Source: Desulfovibrionaceae bacterium
GTDB lineage: Bacteria > Desulfobacterota > Desulfovibrionia > Desulfovibrionales > Desulfovibrionaceae
Length of the DNA stretch: 57,196 bases
Direction: 5' to 3'
Assembly: GCA_015709205.1 (NCBI GenBank)
Contig: JACCQO010000022.1
Location: 1 to 57,196, forward strand
Notes under the pieces: generated by a model
Database searches by the model: none
The model's input: only the letters and a program-made list of their open reading frames with translations
What the model was told of the DNA's origin: nothing
Shown here: positions 1-8,415 of the stretch, piece by piece
Layout of the letters: every line of letters starts with the position of its first letter
How positions within the stretch are numbered: the stretch's first letter is position 1
Made by a program: the position numbers and the translations under genes

Positions 1-121
1 CGGCTCTTCACCCCCCCCCCCGCGCCGCCGGCTCTTTACGTCCGCCGCGAGCGCCGTGGCGTGGAGCCGCTGCGGGCGCGGGTTCGCTGTCGCGGCGTTT
101 CACAAAACTTTACAATCCCCC

Positions 122-149
122 TAAAGAACCACCGCTCCCGGACCGATCA
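122..149 (+). promoter_or_regulatory. FliA (sigma-28)-like promoter of the 69-residue orphan
   Basis: TAAA at 122-125 and ACCGATCA at 142-149 resemble the sigma-28 consensus TAAA-N15-GCCGATAA, with 16-base spacing and two mismatches in the -10. It lies about 40 bases before the start codon of the small gene at 191. It is weaker than the two flagellin promoters in this window, so the call is moderate. Confidence 0.5.
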
Positions 150-190
150 GAATGTTGAACGGGCGCACAGGAACCCAAGGGAGGCGGAAC

Positions 191-400
191 ATGTACATAG
201 GGAGCGTGGACGGTGGATTCGGCGGACTCGTCGGAGCCTTCGAAAAGCAGCGCGAAGACGTGGAGCATGTGGACAAGGCCTCCACTCCCGGCAGCGACAG
301 CCGCACCGCCGCCGAACAGGGGCTGGACCTGAACACCAAGGTGCGCGAACTGGCCAGCGCCGTTACCGGCATCGGCACCAAGCTCGACGTGGACGTCTGA
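191..400 (+). CDS. Small orphan protein, possibly flagellar regulon (69 aa)
   Basis: I do not recognise the family. ATG at 191 is chosen over an upstream in-frame ATG at 152 because a good ribosome site (GGGAGGCGG) lies just before it. The protein is glycine-rich at the N terminus (MYIGSVDGGFGG), acidic and helical in the middle, and ends in VTGIGTKLDVDV. It has no signal peptide, membrane segment or cysteine. A FliA-like promoter upstream and a strong terminator downstream make it a single-gene unit. A role with the flagellum is inferred only from the promoter. Confidence 0.65.
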   Translation: MYIGSVDGGFGGLVGAFEKQREDVEHVDKASTPGSDSRTAAEQGLDLNTKVRELASAVTGIGTKLDVDV

Positions 401-514
401 TCCACCGATTTTCCATTTGGCCGCGCCACTCAGCGCGGCCCGGCGGACGCGGCGCGTCGGCCCCCGGAGCGAACCCTTCCTCGACCGCCCGGGCCGCCGC
501 CGCAACGGATGCTG

Positions 515-549
515 CCGGAGGCGGACGCGGACCGCCTCCGGCTCTTTTT
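515..549 (+). terminator. Rho-independent terminator after the orphan gene
   Basis: A perfect 10-bp stem (CCGGAGGCGG at 515-524, CCGCCTCCGG at 532-541) with a 7-base loop is followed by CTCTTTTT. A second hairpin without a T-tract lies at 419-440 (GGCCGCGC / GCGCGGCC). Confidence 0.85.
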
Positions 550-577
550 GTGCGTGCGGGAGGCAGGGAGGAGGAGG

Positions 578-655
578 CGAAGAGCCGGGGGGAGGCGGGG
601 AGGATGGAGAGCGGAGCGGGCTTGCCGGGCTGCCGCCGCCTTTGACGGCGGATGC
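578..655 (-). repeat. Dispersed intergenic repeat, copy A
   Basis: Read on the minus strand this stretch contains a short hairpin core (CCGCCGTCAAAGGCGGCGG) followed by CAGCCCGGC, then a C/T-rich arm. The core recurs at 8065-8095 and 8383-8415. The 26 bases at 578-603 recur exactly, inverted, at 8621-8646. It fills the gap between the terminator at 549 and the end of the gene at 742, where I see no coding sequence. Confidence 0.65.
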
Positions 656-741
656 GCCCTGGGGCGGACGGGAAAGAGGTGGAGGAGGCGACGATGCGGA
701 GGGGAAGCGCAGGCAGACTGCAACGCCGTAGCGGCATCCCC

Positions 742-1041
742 TCAGGCGTTTTCGTTGACGATGGAGCCTTCGCTGATTTCGGGGACCGGGGCGCTGCCCA
801 CGTCGCGCGGACCGTGAAAGTTCGTGTCGCTGTCCGCGCGCTCGGGCATCTTCGATATCCACTCCTGCCCCGCGCGTGCGGCCTCGGCGTCGCGAAGGGC
901 CAACGCCTTGTCCAGCACGCCCTTGAAGGCGGGCGAAAGATACGGCAGGTCGCGGAAATACCGGTTGTTCCCCAGCATGAGCTCGGGGAACGGATCGTAG
1001 ATGTATTCGTCGTACCCGCCGGCGAGATGGCCTCGGATCAT
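742..1041 (-). CDS. Hypothetical protein (99 aa)
   Basis: No family recognised. The protein is rich in aromatic residues near the N terminus (YDEYIYDPFPELM, NNRYFRDLPYL) and then a helical Ala/Arg-rich stretch, without signal peptide or membrane segment. The ATG at 1041 follows a GGGGGTGGGG stretch that could serve as a weak ribosome site. The frame stays open upstream of 1041 without another ATG, so a longer product from a non-ATG start is possible. It is divergent from the gene at 1219. Confidence 0.55.
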   Translation of the reverse strand: MIRGHLAGGYDEYIYDPFPELMLGNNRYFRDLPYLSPAFKGVLDKALALRDAEAARAGQEWISKMPERADSDTNFHGPRDVGSAPVPEISEGSIVNENA

Positions 1042-1218
1042 GCCCCACCCCCGTGTGGCGTCGATTGGAGTTCCGTTTCCTTTGTACCGCGCGCCGGGCG
1101 TTGTGTAAAGAAACCGCGCCCGCGCGGCGCTCCGCACGACTTGTGCGGCACGGCCGAAGATAGTATTGGACTGCCTCGGCGCGGAGCGCGCCGACGACGC
1201 CACCCAAAGGAGACGCCC

Positions 1219-1737
1219 GTGACGCAGCAGACCCCGGCCATCGACGTGGAGACCCTGGACCTCAAGCCCTATTTCGACCTGGAACTGCTCATGCAGATCA
1301 GCCAGTCCAAGCGCTTGGAGGGCGACGACATCGACCTCATGGCCGAATACTGGGCCAGGTGGATGCCCCATCTGCGCGTGCAGCGCCTCACCGCGGGCAA
1401 GATCCAATACCTCCTGGTCTGGCTGGACGAACCCGTGGAAAAGGAACTGGACGCCATGTGGGAGTCCTCGCCCGGCGACGCCTTCACCCTGGGGATCGTG
1501 GCCCAGGCCCTGCCCATGGGCGCGGTGCGCGACACGCTGCCCGACGTGGCCGCCGTGGGCTGCGCGCCCGTGCCCAAGCCCACGGACAACCTCCTGCGCG
1601 CCCTGGACAAGGCGGGCGTGCCCTGGGAGGCGGACAACACCCTGGGTCGCCAGTTCGCCATGCTCACGCACTACCCGTTCAAGGGCGGCTGCGCCATCTG
1701 CCACTTGAACGATTCCTGTCCCAACGCCAAGCTCTAG
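1219..1737 (+). CDS. Hypothetical protein with C-terminal cysteine cluster (172 aa)
   Basis: Starts at a GTG preceded by AAAGGAGA at 1206-1213, the only good ribosome site in the frame. No family recognised. The protein is soluble, mostly helical, and ends with a C-X2-C-X5-C motif (GGCAICHLNDSCP) that could bind a metal or Fe-S cluster; a further Cys sits in VGCAPVP. It converges on the GAF-domain gene, with a shared terminator between them. The cysteine motif is visible; metal binding is inference. Confidence 0.75.
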   Translation: MTQQTPAIDVETLDLKPYFDLELLMQISQSKRLEGDDIDLMAEYWARWMPHLRVQRLTAGKIQYLLVWLDEPVEKELDAMWESSPGDAFTLGIVAQALPMGAVRDTLPDVAAVGCAPVPKPTDNLLRALDKAGVPWEADNTLGRQFAMLTHYPFKGGCAICHLNDSCPNAKL

Positions 1738-1787
1738 CGACCGGTTCGCGATGCGCGCCCGTTCCCGGGCTCTTCCGGGACGCACGC

Positions 1788-1829
1788 AACGAAACGCCGC
1801 GTTCCCCGTGGGGAACGCGGCGTTTCGTT
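1788..1829. terminator. Bidirectional terminator between convergent genes
   Basis: A perfect inverted repeat of 20 bases (1788-1807 against 1810-1829) is flanked by AAC/GTTTG, giving a T-run on either strand. It serves the plus gene ending at 1737 and the minus gene ending at 1848. Confidence 0.85.
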
Positions 1830-1847
1830 TGTCCGGGCCGCGGCGGA

Positions 1848-2423
1848 TCAGGCCTTGGAGGCCATGTCCGGCTGCTTGCCCGAGCGCAACAGGCGGTAGA
1901 GCTCGAAACTCTCGATGGCGTTGGCGCAGTTCTTGAGGATGATCGTCAGGAGCGAAAGCAGGATGGCCGAGATGTTCTTGTCCTTGCGGCTCATGAGCCC
2001 CAGGAACATGCCCCGTGTGCGCGAACTGGTCGCCAGCACCTGCAGCACCATGCGGTACTTCTTGTCGCGCGAGTACACGGTGATCGGCCGGTTCTCCCGG
2101 ATGGCCAGGGAGAAGATGCCGTTGTCGATGAGCTGCACCACCTCGCCGTCGAAGTATTCCTTGTACTTGGCCGGGGTGCAGACGTTCATCACGAAGTCGT
2201 TGGTGACCTCGTCCACGAGCAGGAACGCGGTGGCCTTGAAGTGGATCAGGCTTTCCACGCGGCCCAGGGTCTCGCGCAGGATTTCCGACGGCTCGTGCAG
2301 CTTGTTGATCGAGGTCTGGAAATCGCCCAGCGTCGAGGCCATCTCCAGAATGTCCAGGGTGAAGCGCGCCTGTTCCTCCAGGCTCTTCACCCGCCCTTCG
2401 AGGTCTTCTCGCGAGAGTCGCAT
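1848..2423 (-). CDS. GAF-domain protein (191 aa)
   Basis: An N-terminal coiled-coil helix (REDLEGRVKSLEEQARFTLDIL) leads into a GAF-like sensory fold (residues about 35-165) containing SLIHFKATAFLLVDE, VVQLIDNGIFSLAIRENRP and a hydrophobic helix SAILLSLLTIILKNCANAIE. No output domain follows, so it probably works with a partner, most simply the HDOD protein encoded just upstream. I chose ATG 2423, with AGGTGGG before it; a GTG at 2432, abutting the upstream stop codon, would add three residues. The two genes are probably co-transcribed. Confidence 0.8.
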   Translation of the reverse strand: MRLSREDLEGRVKSLEEQARFTLDILEMASTLGDFQTSINKLHEPSEILRETLGRVESLIHFKATAFLLVDEVTNDFVMNVCTPAKYKEYFDGEVVQLIDNGIFSLAIRENRPITVYSRDKKYRMVLQVLATSSRTRGMFLGLMSRKDKNISAILLSLLTIILKNCANAIESFELYRLLRSGKQPDMASKA

Positions 2424-2432
2424 CTTTCCCAC

Positions 2433-3698
2433 CTACCCTTCCTGGGTGAAGAACTGGACGATCTCGCTGACCTGATAGTCCATCTGCGCGGCCGTCTGGG
2501 AAATGACCGACAGGGGCAGCCCGAGGGTGTCCCACATGGACGGCTCCAGGCGCGGCACGAGCCGCTCGCCGCTGGAGCCCATCTCCAGGGCGTTGGCCAT
2601 GATGTCGGCGAACTGCAGGATGGAGGCCTCCAACCGGTTGGGCGCGCGTTCCGGCTCGTGGTGATACTGGACGTTCTTTTCCAGGGACACCGGGCACTTC
2701 CACCGCTTGAGCACGATGCCGCCGAGCTTGTGGTGCGTGAATCCGAGCACCTCGCGCTCGGCCTCGAACAGGAGCATGTCCTTGCGCCGGGCCATCTCCA
2801 GGGCGGCCAGCGACGGGTCGGGCAGGGTCTTGTACATGACCAGGCGGCCGATGTCGTGCAGCAGCCCGGCCACGAAGAAGCGTTCGGTGTTCGGCGTGTT
2901 GTGGTAGCTGGCCAGGATGCGCGCGGCGATGCCGCAGGCGATGGAATGCGTCCAGAAGGAGCGCATGTTGATGAGGCTGTCGGGGATGCCCTTGAAGAAG
3001 GTGATCACCGAAAAGCCCATGGCCAGGGACACGAGCTGGTTGGAGCCGATGACGGCCACGGCGCGGGAAATGGTGTCGATCTTGGACTGCAGGCCGTAGA
3101 AGGAGGAGTTGACCACCTTGAGCAGCCGCGCCGAGAGGTCGATGTCGTTGCCGATGACCTCGGCCACGTCCGAGGCCGAACTGCGCGAGTCGTTGACCAC
3201 CTCCACGAGCTTGTGGAAGACCATGGGCAGCGATCCGAGCTTCATGTCGTCGTGCACGAGCTTGTAGGGATCGATCTCGCGGATGCCCGGATAGGGCAGG
3301 TCCGGCGCGTCGGCCGCGCCGCGCGCGGCCTCCTCGGACACCAGCCCGCCGGGCACCGAGCTGGAGGCGCTGACCTCCTCGGCGATGCGGTAGGTGCACA
3401 GCCGCACCAGTTCGGCCACGGCCTCGTGCTCCAGGTCGTTGTTCACGAACCGGCTGCGCACGTATTCGCCCGCGGCCTCCAGCACGGCCGGGTCGAGCTC
3501 CTTGAAGAGCTCTTCCTCCACGCTCTCCTGCGTCACCCCTTCCACGTCGGCTTCGGTGACGCCCCATATCTTCATGATCCGCAGATGCTTTTCCGCGAGT
3601 TCAACGCCCTTGCCCAGGAGCAGGCGGCCGTTGCGGTCCAGGACCGTGTCCGCCAGCACCATGCCGGGCTTGAGGGAGGTGATATTGATTTTGCCCAT
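2433..3698 (-). CDS. HDOD-domain signalling protein (421 aa)
   Basis: HDOD domains are catalytically degenerate HD relatives found in bacterial signalling. Residues about 150-350 form the HDOD core (LGSLPMVFHKLVEVVND, IDLSARLLKVVNSSFYGL, ISRAVAVIGSNQLVSLAMG, SFWTHSIACG, FVAGLLHDIGRLVMY). The N-terminal 60 residues (ITSLKPGMVLADTVLDRNGRLLLGKG) match the segment that often precedes HD-GYP and HDOD domains. The HD pair in LLHDIG is kept. The ribosome site is TGGAGAA before ATG 3698. It is first in a two-gene unit with the GAF protein; there is no DNA-binding domain. Confidence 0.88.
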   Translation of the reverse strand: MGKINITSLKPGMVLADTVLDRNGRLLLGKGVELAEKHLRIMKIWGVTEADVEGVTQESVEEELFKELDPAVLEAAGEYVRSRFVNNDLEHEAVAELVRLCTYRIAEEVSASSSVPGGLVSEEAARGAADAPDLPYPGIREIDPYKLVHDDMKLGSLPMVFHKLVEVVNDSRSSASDVAEVIGNDIDLSARLLKVVNSSFYGLQSKIDTISRAVAVIGSNQLVSLAMGFSVITFFKGIPDSLINMRSFWTHSIACGIAARILASYHNTPNTERFFVAGLLHDIGRLVMYKTLPDPSLAALEMARRKDMLLFEAEREVLGFTHHKLGGIVLKRWKCPVSLEKNVQYHHEPERAPNRLEASILQFADIMANALEMGSSGERLVPRLEPSMWDTLGLPLSVISQTAAQMDYQVSEIVQFFTQEG

Positions 3699-3853
3699 GG
3701 TTCTCCAATGATTTCCGGGTAGAATACGCCCGGGCCTCCCCCCCTGGTTGGTTCCGGCCCCTCAACCGGACGAGGCACACAACGGTGCGCACATTCTTGA
3801 AATACCCTTTCGCGGCCGCGAAGGCAAACTCGTGACCGCCACCCGCCCCGCGT

Positions 3854-4438
3854 TCAGCGCTGCTTCCAGGCCCCGCCGTTGTCCTGCACCCACCAGCCCT
3901 TGGGAGCCTGATCGCGCCACTCGTCGGCAAAGATGGCCTGGACCTTGGTCAACTGCGTGGCGTCGATCTGCAGGGCCGCGGCGACCTCCTTGTAGAGCTG
4001 GGCGCGGGCCTCGTTGTCCGCGTCCACCAGCCGCTTGAGCTGCGCCACCTGCGGCACGGCCATGCCCTCCTGGGAACGGATCACCAGGAAGCCGTCGCGG
4101 CCGATGCCCAGGTTGCCCGAGGCGTAGAACGGCGCGAGCTGCTTGTGGTTCTGGGCGATCTGCTGCTTGAGCCCGCGGATGGCCGCGTTGGAGACCGTGG
4201 TGGCCTCGGCCGCATGCGCCTCGGCCGGACCGAGCAGCGCCAGGAACACCTCGAGCTGCGAGGTGGGCTCCTTGGCCTCGCCCGTGGGTTGCGGCTTGCC
4301 GTAGACGTCCTCCACGATGTCCTCGGCCGCGTGTTCGACCCTGGCCGCCGGAAAATAGATGTTCACCGTGACGCAGGCCGTGAAGAGCAGGGCCAGCAAC
4401 GCAACGCGCGCCGCCGTGGCCGGGAATGCGAATCTCAT
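3854..4438 (-). CDS. ydbL: DUF1318/YdbL-family lipoprotein with YnbE-like N terminus (194 aa)
   Basis: Residues 1-22 form a lipoprotein signal ending LLFTAC, with Cys22 as the probable lipidation site. Just after it comes VTVNIYFPAARVEHAAEDIVED, a short strand-helix. The C-terminal 100 residues (RGLKQQIAQNH, NGGAWKQR at the end) resemble YdbL (DUF1318). E. coli YdbL is a soluble periplasmic protein, while the separate lipoprotein YnbE pairs with YdbH. Here one protein may cover both jobs (inference). ATG 4438 has a perfect AGGAGGAC ribosome site; an ATG 15 codons upstream is rejected. It lies 41 bases downstream of the ydbH-like gene. Confidence 0.8.
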   Translation of the reverse strand: MRFAFPATAARVALLALLFTACVTVNIYFPAARVEHAAEDIVEDVYGKPQPTGEAKEPTSQLEVFLALLGPAEAHAAEATTVSNAAIRGLKQQIAQNHKQLAPFYASGNLGIGRDGFLVIRSQEGMAVPQVAQLKRLVDADNEARAQLYKEVAAALQIDATQLTKVQAIFADEWRDQAPKGWWVQDNGGAWKQR

Positions 4439-4479
4439 ACGTCCTCCTGTTGTGTCCGCGCGCGGCGCGGGGGCGGGCT

Positions 4480-7400
4480 TCATGCCCCGGGTCCGGCGGC
4501 CGGACCGCTTCGGGCGCCCGGGCCGGACGCGTCGCCCACGTCCGGACCGGAGCCAGGGCCGACCACCCTGCGGATGCGCTCCAGCATGTCCTTGAAGCTG
4601 ATCACGTTGTCCGGGTTGCCGTTGACCACGTTGATGCCGAAAAGAAGCGGCTTCCTGATAAGATACTCGACTCCCCCTTCCCGGATCAAGCCCCGAACGC
4701 GGAACACGTCGTTGCTCAGGTCGCAGGTGAAGCCGATGTCGCGGTAGGCGAACTGTTTGAAGAACGACGAGAACACGCCCACCCCCACGCCCGTAAGCCC
4801 GGAGCCCGTGCCCATGACCGAGATGGCGTTCACGGCCTTGAGGCTGATCTCGCGCCCGCCGGACGCGTTCCGGTTCGAGCGCGCCGTGAGCCGGAAGGCC
4901 ACGGGCTGGCCGAAGGCGGCCTCGAAGTCGTCCAGGTCCAGGTCCATGCGCCCGGTGACGCGCCCCACGCCCAGGGCCTCGGACAGGGCCTCCAGGTCCA
5001 TGGAGCGCACCGCGACGCTGCCGCCGATCTGGCGGTCCGCCTCCAGGGGGCGTTCCACGGCCAGACGCGATACCGTGAGCCTGCCGCCAAAAAAGCTGCC
5101 GCGCACGGACCGCTCCACGCTCAGGAGTTCCGGCGTGAGGCGCACGCGGCCCAGGTCGCCGGAAAGCTCGCCGCTCAGGGGGATGGCGGTCCCCAGGCGC
5201 GACAGATCCAGCCGCGCCAGGCGCGCGTTGGCCGAGCAGGCGAAATTCCAGGACAGCGGCCGATCCACGCGCAACCCGGAGAGCTCCAGAACGCCGCCGG
5301 GCACGGGCACGCGCAGGGACGCGCCGACCTCCAGCAACCCGGGCGCAAGACGCATGGGCGCGTCCAGCGGGTCCAGCGGCCCGGCGGGCGTGTCGCCGCC
5401 GCCCACGGTCAGCCGCCCCCAGGCGGGCTGGGCGGACGGCAGCGCATCGCGCGGGCCGTCGCCCAGCAGATAGGCGAAGGGCAGGTCCAGCTCCACCGGC
5501 CCGGCGCGCATGGCGTCGGCCGAAGGCGCATCATTGCCGGACGCGCCGAACGCGGTGCAGTTGACCGCGCCGTGGCGCACAAAAACGGTCCCGGCCACGG
5601 ACGCGCCCGTGGCGTTGGCCGCAAAGGCCATGGAAAAGGCCCCGTCGCCGCGAACGTCCGTGGCCGCGGCCAGCGGACTGGTCAGGGCCAGCGGGTCGCG
5701 CACGAAGGTTTTGTAGAGCGCGCCCAGGCGCGCATCGGCGATCTCCAGCCAGCCGTCGGCGCGCAGCCCGGCGGCCGAACGGCGCAGGCCGCCCGAGGCC
5801 CGCGCCCGCGCATGCCCGGCCAGGGCCACACCGAACACGCCGTCCCAGGCGCGCTGCGGCGCGGCCGAGGCGGCCGCGCCGACTGAAACGGGAGAGACTG
5901 TCCGGGCCGAATCGGTGAAATAGGTATGCAGGTCCAGCGTGGCGTTGCACGGCGCGGCCGCGAGGTCCACGTAGACCGTGCCCAGCAGCAACTGCCCCGA
6001 CCCGGCGTCCAGGCGCGCGCACAGTTCGCCGGAGCGGTCCACCCGGGCCGTCAGGCGCGCCGCGCCCTTGGCCAGCATGCGCTCGCCGCCCGGAGACAGA
6101 AACGCCAGGTCGCGCACCGCTATCTCGGCCTCGCCGGACGCGGGCAGGGCAGAGGCGGAGGGAGACGTGCCAGGTGCGTCCGAACCGGGCCACGGGCCGC
6201 TGGCGGAGAGTTTCACATCGCACGCACCCACGGGGTTCCAGCTCGCGGCGTCCACGCCCGCGACCCCGGCCAGGGCCGCGAGCCCGGCCACGTCCACCCC
6301 GCTTCCCGCGACCCGAGCCCGCCATCCGGACGGCCCGGCGGCCCCGGAAAGCTCCAGCACGCCCACGCCGTCGCCCGCCGCGGGCGCGGCGGCGGAGGCG
6401 GTGGCGGGCCGGGCGGCGGAAGCCCCGGGAGCCTCGGCCGAAGCGGCCGCCGCACCCAGCGCCAGCCGCCCGTCGCGCAGCACCCATTCCTCGCCGCGCG
6501 GCGACAGCCGCCCGGACAACCGCACGGGCACGCCCGCAAGCGCCACGTCGCCGTCCACGGCGAAACCGGATGCCAGCACGCCCTGGACAGCCACCCGGCC
6601 GGAAAGGCGTACCACCGGGTCGGAAGGAGATCGGCCGCCCTCCGCGCCCGCTTCACCGCCCGAGCGCAGAAGCACATCCCTGGGCCGCAGCACCAGCCTC
6701 AGCCAGGAGGACTCCACCGTGAAGACGGACCCGGCCCGTCCGGGGACATCCCCACCTGCAGTCGTCTTCGTGGCCAGAATGCCACTCAGGTTCCCACCTG
6801 GTTTGCCTCCAACGGCGACTGGTGACGACTCATTCCCACTCGTTATACGACCGGCCGTCCCGGCATCCGCCGCCGCGCCGCCCGCGCCAAGGGGCAAAAC
6901 AACCTCGGCCTCCAGGCCGCAGGGGCCGGAAAGCACGCCCGCCGCATTCGCCGCGAACAGGGCCGCCAGCGCCCCCACGTCGGCCGCCTCGCCCCTGGCC
7001 GCGACACGCAACGCGCCGTCCGGCCGGACGCGCACCTCCAGCGCCAGACGCGCCTCCCCCGGCAGCCGCAACGCCGCGCCGCGCACCACCAGCCCGCCGC
7101 CCGGCGCAAAACGCACCTCGTCCGCCGCCAAAAGCGCATCCCCCGTGCGCAACGCCACGCCTCCGGAAAACGTGGTCCCGCGCCGCGCCGTGACGCGCAC
7201 GCCCGAAAACACCGTGCCGTTGGCGGAAAAATGGACATCGGCCGCCGCATCCAGCACGCCCGCGCACCACGGCAGGGACACGGACCAGCCCGTCAGCTCC
7301 ACGCGCAGCCCCAGGCCGCGTTCGTCCCACAGCGGCGCAAGCCGCACCCCACCGCCCATGGGCCGCGCCCCGCGCCCCAGCTCCACGGCCACGCGCCCGT

Positions 7401-7542
7401 CCGCCGCCGCACCGCCCAGCCCGGCCGCCGCGCGCACCGGAACAACGGCGAACACCGCCGCGACCAACAGCCACAGCAGGAGGAATTCCGCAACAAAGCG
7501 ACCTGAAAAGAAGATGGCGAGCCGCCAAGACAAACCGGGCAT
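4480..7542 (-). CDS. ydbH: YdbH/AsmA-like inter-membrane protein (1020 aa)
   Basis: One N-terminal membrane segment (about residues 8-40: FFSGRFVAEFLLLWLLVAAVF) anchors a very long periplasmic stretch of alternating beta strands, typical of AsmA-like lipid-transport bridges. The C-terminal region (GLTGVGVGVFSSFFKQFAY, CDLSNDVFRVRGLIREGGVEY, NVVNGNPDNVISF) matches the conserved end of YdbH-like proteins. Low-complexity Ala/Gly/Pro inserts (for example EAPGASAARPATASAAAPAAG) look like linkers. It forms an operon with the DUF1318 lipoprotein. The start is uncertain: ATG 7542 has only a weak AAGGGGCG, and a TATAAG lies 5 bases upstream. Confidence 0.82.
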   Translation of the reverse strand: MPGLSWRLAIFFSGRFVAEFLLLWLLVAAVFAVVPVRAAAGLGGAAADGRVAVELGRGARPMGGGVRLAPLWDERGLGLRVELTGWSVSLPWCAGVLDAAADVHFSANGTVFSGVRVTARRGTTFSGGVALRTGDALLAADEVRFAPGGGLVVRGAALRLPGEARLALEVRVRPDGALRVAARGEAADVGALAALFAANAAGVLSGPCGLEAEVVLPLGAGGAAADAGTAGRITSGNESSPVAVGGKPGGNLSGILATKTTAGGDVPGRAGSVFTVESSWLRLVLRPRDVLLRSGGEAGAEGGRSPSDPVVRLSGRVAVQGVLASGFAVDGDVALAGVPVRLSGRLSPRGEEWVLRDGRLALGAAAASAEAPGASAARPATASAAAPAAGDGVGVLELSGAAGPSGWRARVAGSGVDVAGLAALAGVAGVDAASWNPVGACDVKLSASGPWPGSDAPGTSPSASALPASGEAEIAVRDLAFLSPGGERMLAKGAARLTARVDRSGELCARLDAGSGQLLLGTVYVDLAAAPCNATLDLHTYFTDSARTVSPVSVGAAASAAPQRAWDGVFGVALAGHARARASGGLRRSAAGLRADGWLEIADARLGALYKTFVRDPLALTSPLAAATDVRGDGAFSMAFAANATGASVAGTVFVRHGAVNCTAFGASGNDAPSADAMRAGPVELDLPFAYLLGDGPRDALPSAQPAWGRLTVGGGDTPAGPLDPLDAPMRLAPGLLEVGASLRVPVPGGVLELSGLRVDRPLSWNFACSANARLARLDLSRLGTAIPLSGELSGDLGRVRLTPELLSVERSVRGSFFGGRLTVSRLAVERPLEADRQIGGSVAVRSMDLEALSEALGVGRVTGRMDLDLDDFEAAFGQPVAFRLTARSNRNASGGREISLKAVNAISVMGTGSGLTGVGVGVFSSFFKQFAYRDIGFTCDLSNDVFRVRGLIREGGVEYLIRKPLLFGINVVNGNPDNVISFKDMLERIRRVVGPGSGPDVGDASGPGARSGPAAGPGA

Positions 7543-7579
7543 CGCCCCTTATACCCTCCCATCCTCCGCGCGCGCAACA

Positions 7580-7690
7580 GGCGGGGCTCCGCCGAGGCGC
7601 TGCCCCGCACCCCGCTGGGGCGCTGCCCCAGACCCCGGTGGGACGCCGTCCCAGACCCTGCTGGGGCTCTGCCCCAGACCCCGCCGGGGG
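7580..7690. repeat. Tandem 23-base palindromic repeats
   Basis: At least three consecutive units of about 23 bases, consensus GACCCCGCTGGGGCGCTGCC plus CCA, run through 7609-7680, with degenerate flanks from 7580. Each unit can fold on itself (CTGGGGCTCTGCCCCAG). It lies just upstream of the ydbH-like gene and is not coding. There are no spacers, so it is not a CRISPR array. Confidence 0.7.
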
Positions 7691-7702
7691 GGATCATCCC
7701 CC

Positions 7703-7729
7703 CCGGGCCCCCCGGTCGGGGGGGCCCGG
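7703..7729. repeat. GC-only hairpin
   Basis: CCGGGCCCCCC (7703-7713) pairs with GGGGGGCCCGG (7719-7729), one extra G in the loop side. It lies between the tandem palindromes and the long inverted repeat. No T-tract follows, so I do not call it a terminator. Confidence 0.55.
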
Positions 7730-7771
7730 AGATGGGTGCCTCGGTCCGGGTTTACTCCGGCGCACGAACAG

Positions 7772-7849
7772 TTCCGGGTCGGGGCAGGGCGGCCCGGGCG
7801 CGAGGCCGAAGACGGCCTCCCTCCCGAACCACCCTGCCCCGACCCGGAA
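7772..7849. repeat. Long inverted repeat with nested stem
   Basis: Arms 7772-7792 and 7829-7849 are 21 bases each and match at 20 positions. Inside lies a second stem (GAGGCCG AAGA CGGCCTC, 7802-7819). As RNA this would be a stable cruciform-like structure of about 78 bases. No open frame or protein similarity is apparent. Confidence 0.7.
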
Positions 7850-8064
7850 CGCCCGCACGCCGCCGCGTGCCGCTTCGCTGCGCTGCGCGGCACAGGGTCG
7901 AAGGGGAATGGTGGGATAAGAACATGGACGCAAACGACCCGGGAAATAGCTGGGGCGCTCGGGCGCGCTCGCGCGGCCGCGTCGTAAGCGGGCGGCAAGA
8001 GGAATCCATCGCGACAGGCACGCTCAAAAGAGGCCGCCATGCCCGTCTCTTCCCCCAGAGTACA

Positions 8065-8415
8065 TCCGCCGCCAAGCGGCGGCAGCCCGGCACGACCGCA
8101 CCGCTTCCACCTTTTCCGCTCTTCCCCGCCTCTTCACGGCCCCTCCGCCCTCTGGACGCAAACGGCGGGGAGAACGCCGTGCGTTCTCCCCGCCCATCCC
8201 CCTTTCCGGCAGCCGACCGGAAATCTTATTGCGGCAATATCGCTGCCGCCCTTTCGGCTGCGTGTCGCTGCCCCCGCTCTTTTCACAGTCGCATAGCGCC
8301 CAGCGCAGGCTCCAACATCTCTCCACCCTCACTCCGCGACCATATCTCGGGCCATCCGCCCTTTTCCCACTTCCCCCCAGGGCGCATCTGCCGCCAAAGG
8401 CGGCGGCAGCCCGGC
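8065..8415 (+). repeat. Dispersed intergenic repeat, copies B and C
   Basis: Two copies of the element seen at 578-655 lie in the same orientation, at about 8065-8095 (CATCCGCCGCCAAGCGGCGG then CAGCCCGGC) and 8383-8415 (GCATCTGCCGCCAAAGGCGG then CGGCAGCCCGGC). Each is preceded by a C/T-rich arm. Between them is an 11-bp hairpin (8165-8175 / 8183-8193). The rest of 7850-8580 shows no gene I can support. Confidence 0.6.

Noticed and set aside
7600-7690. CRISPR-like repeat array
   Set aside because: Units are contiguous without spacers, self-complementary, and no cas genes occur in the window.
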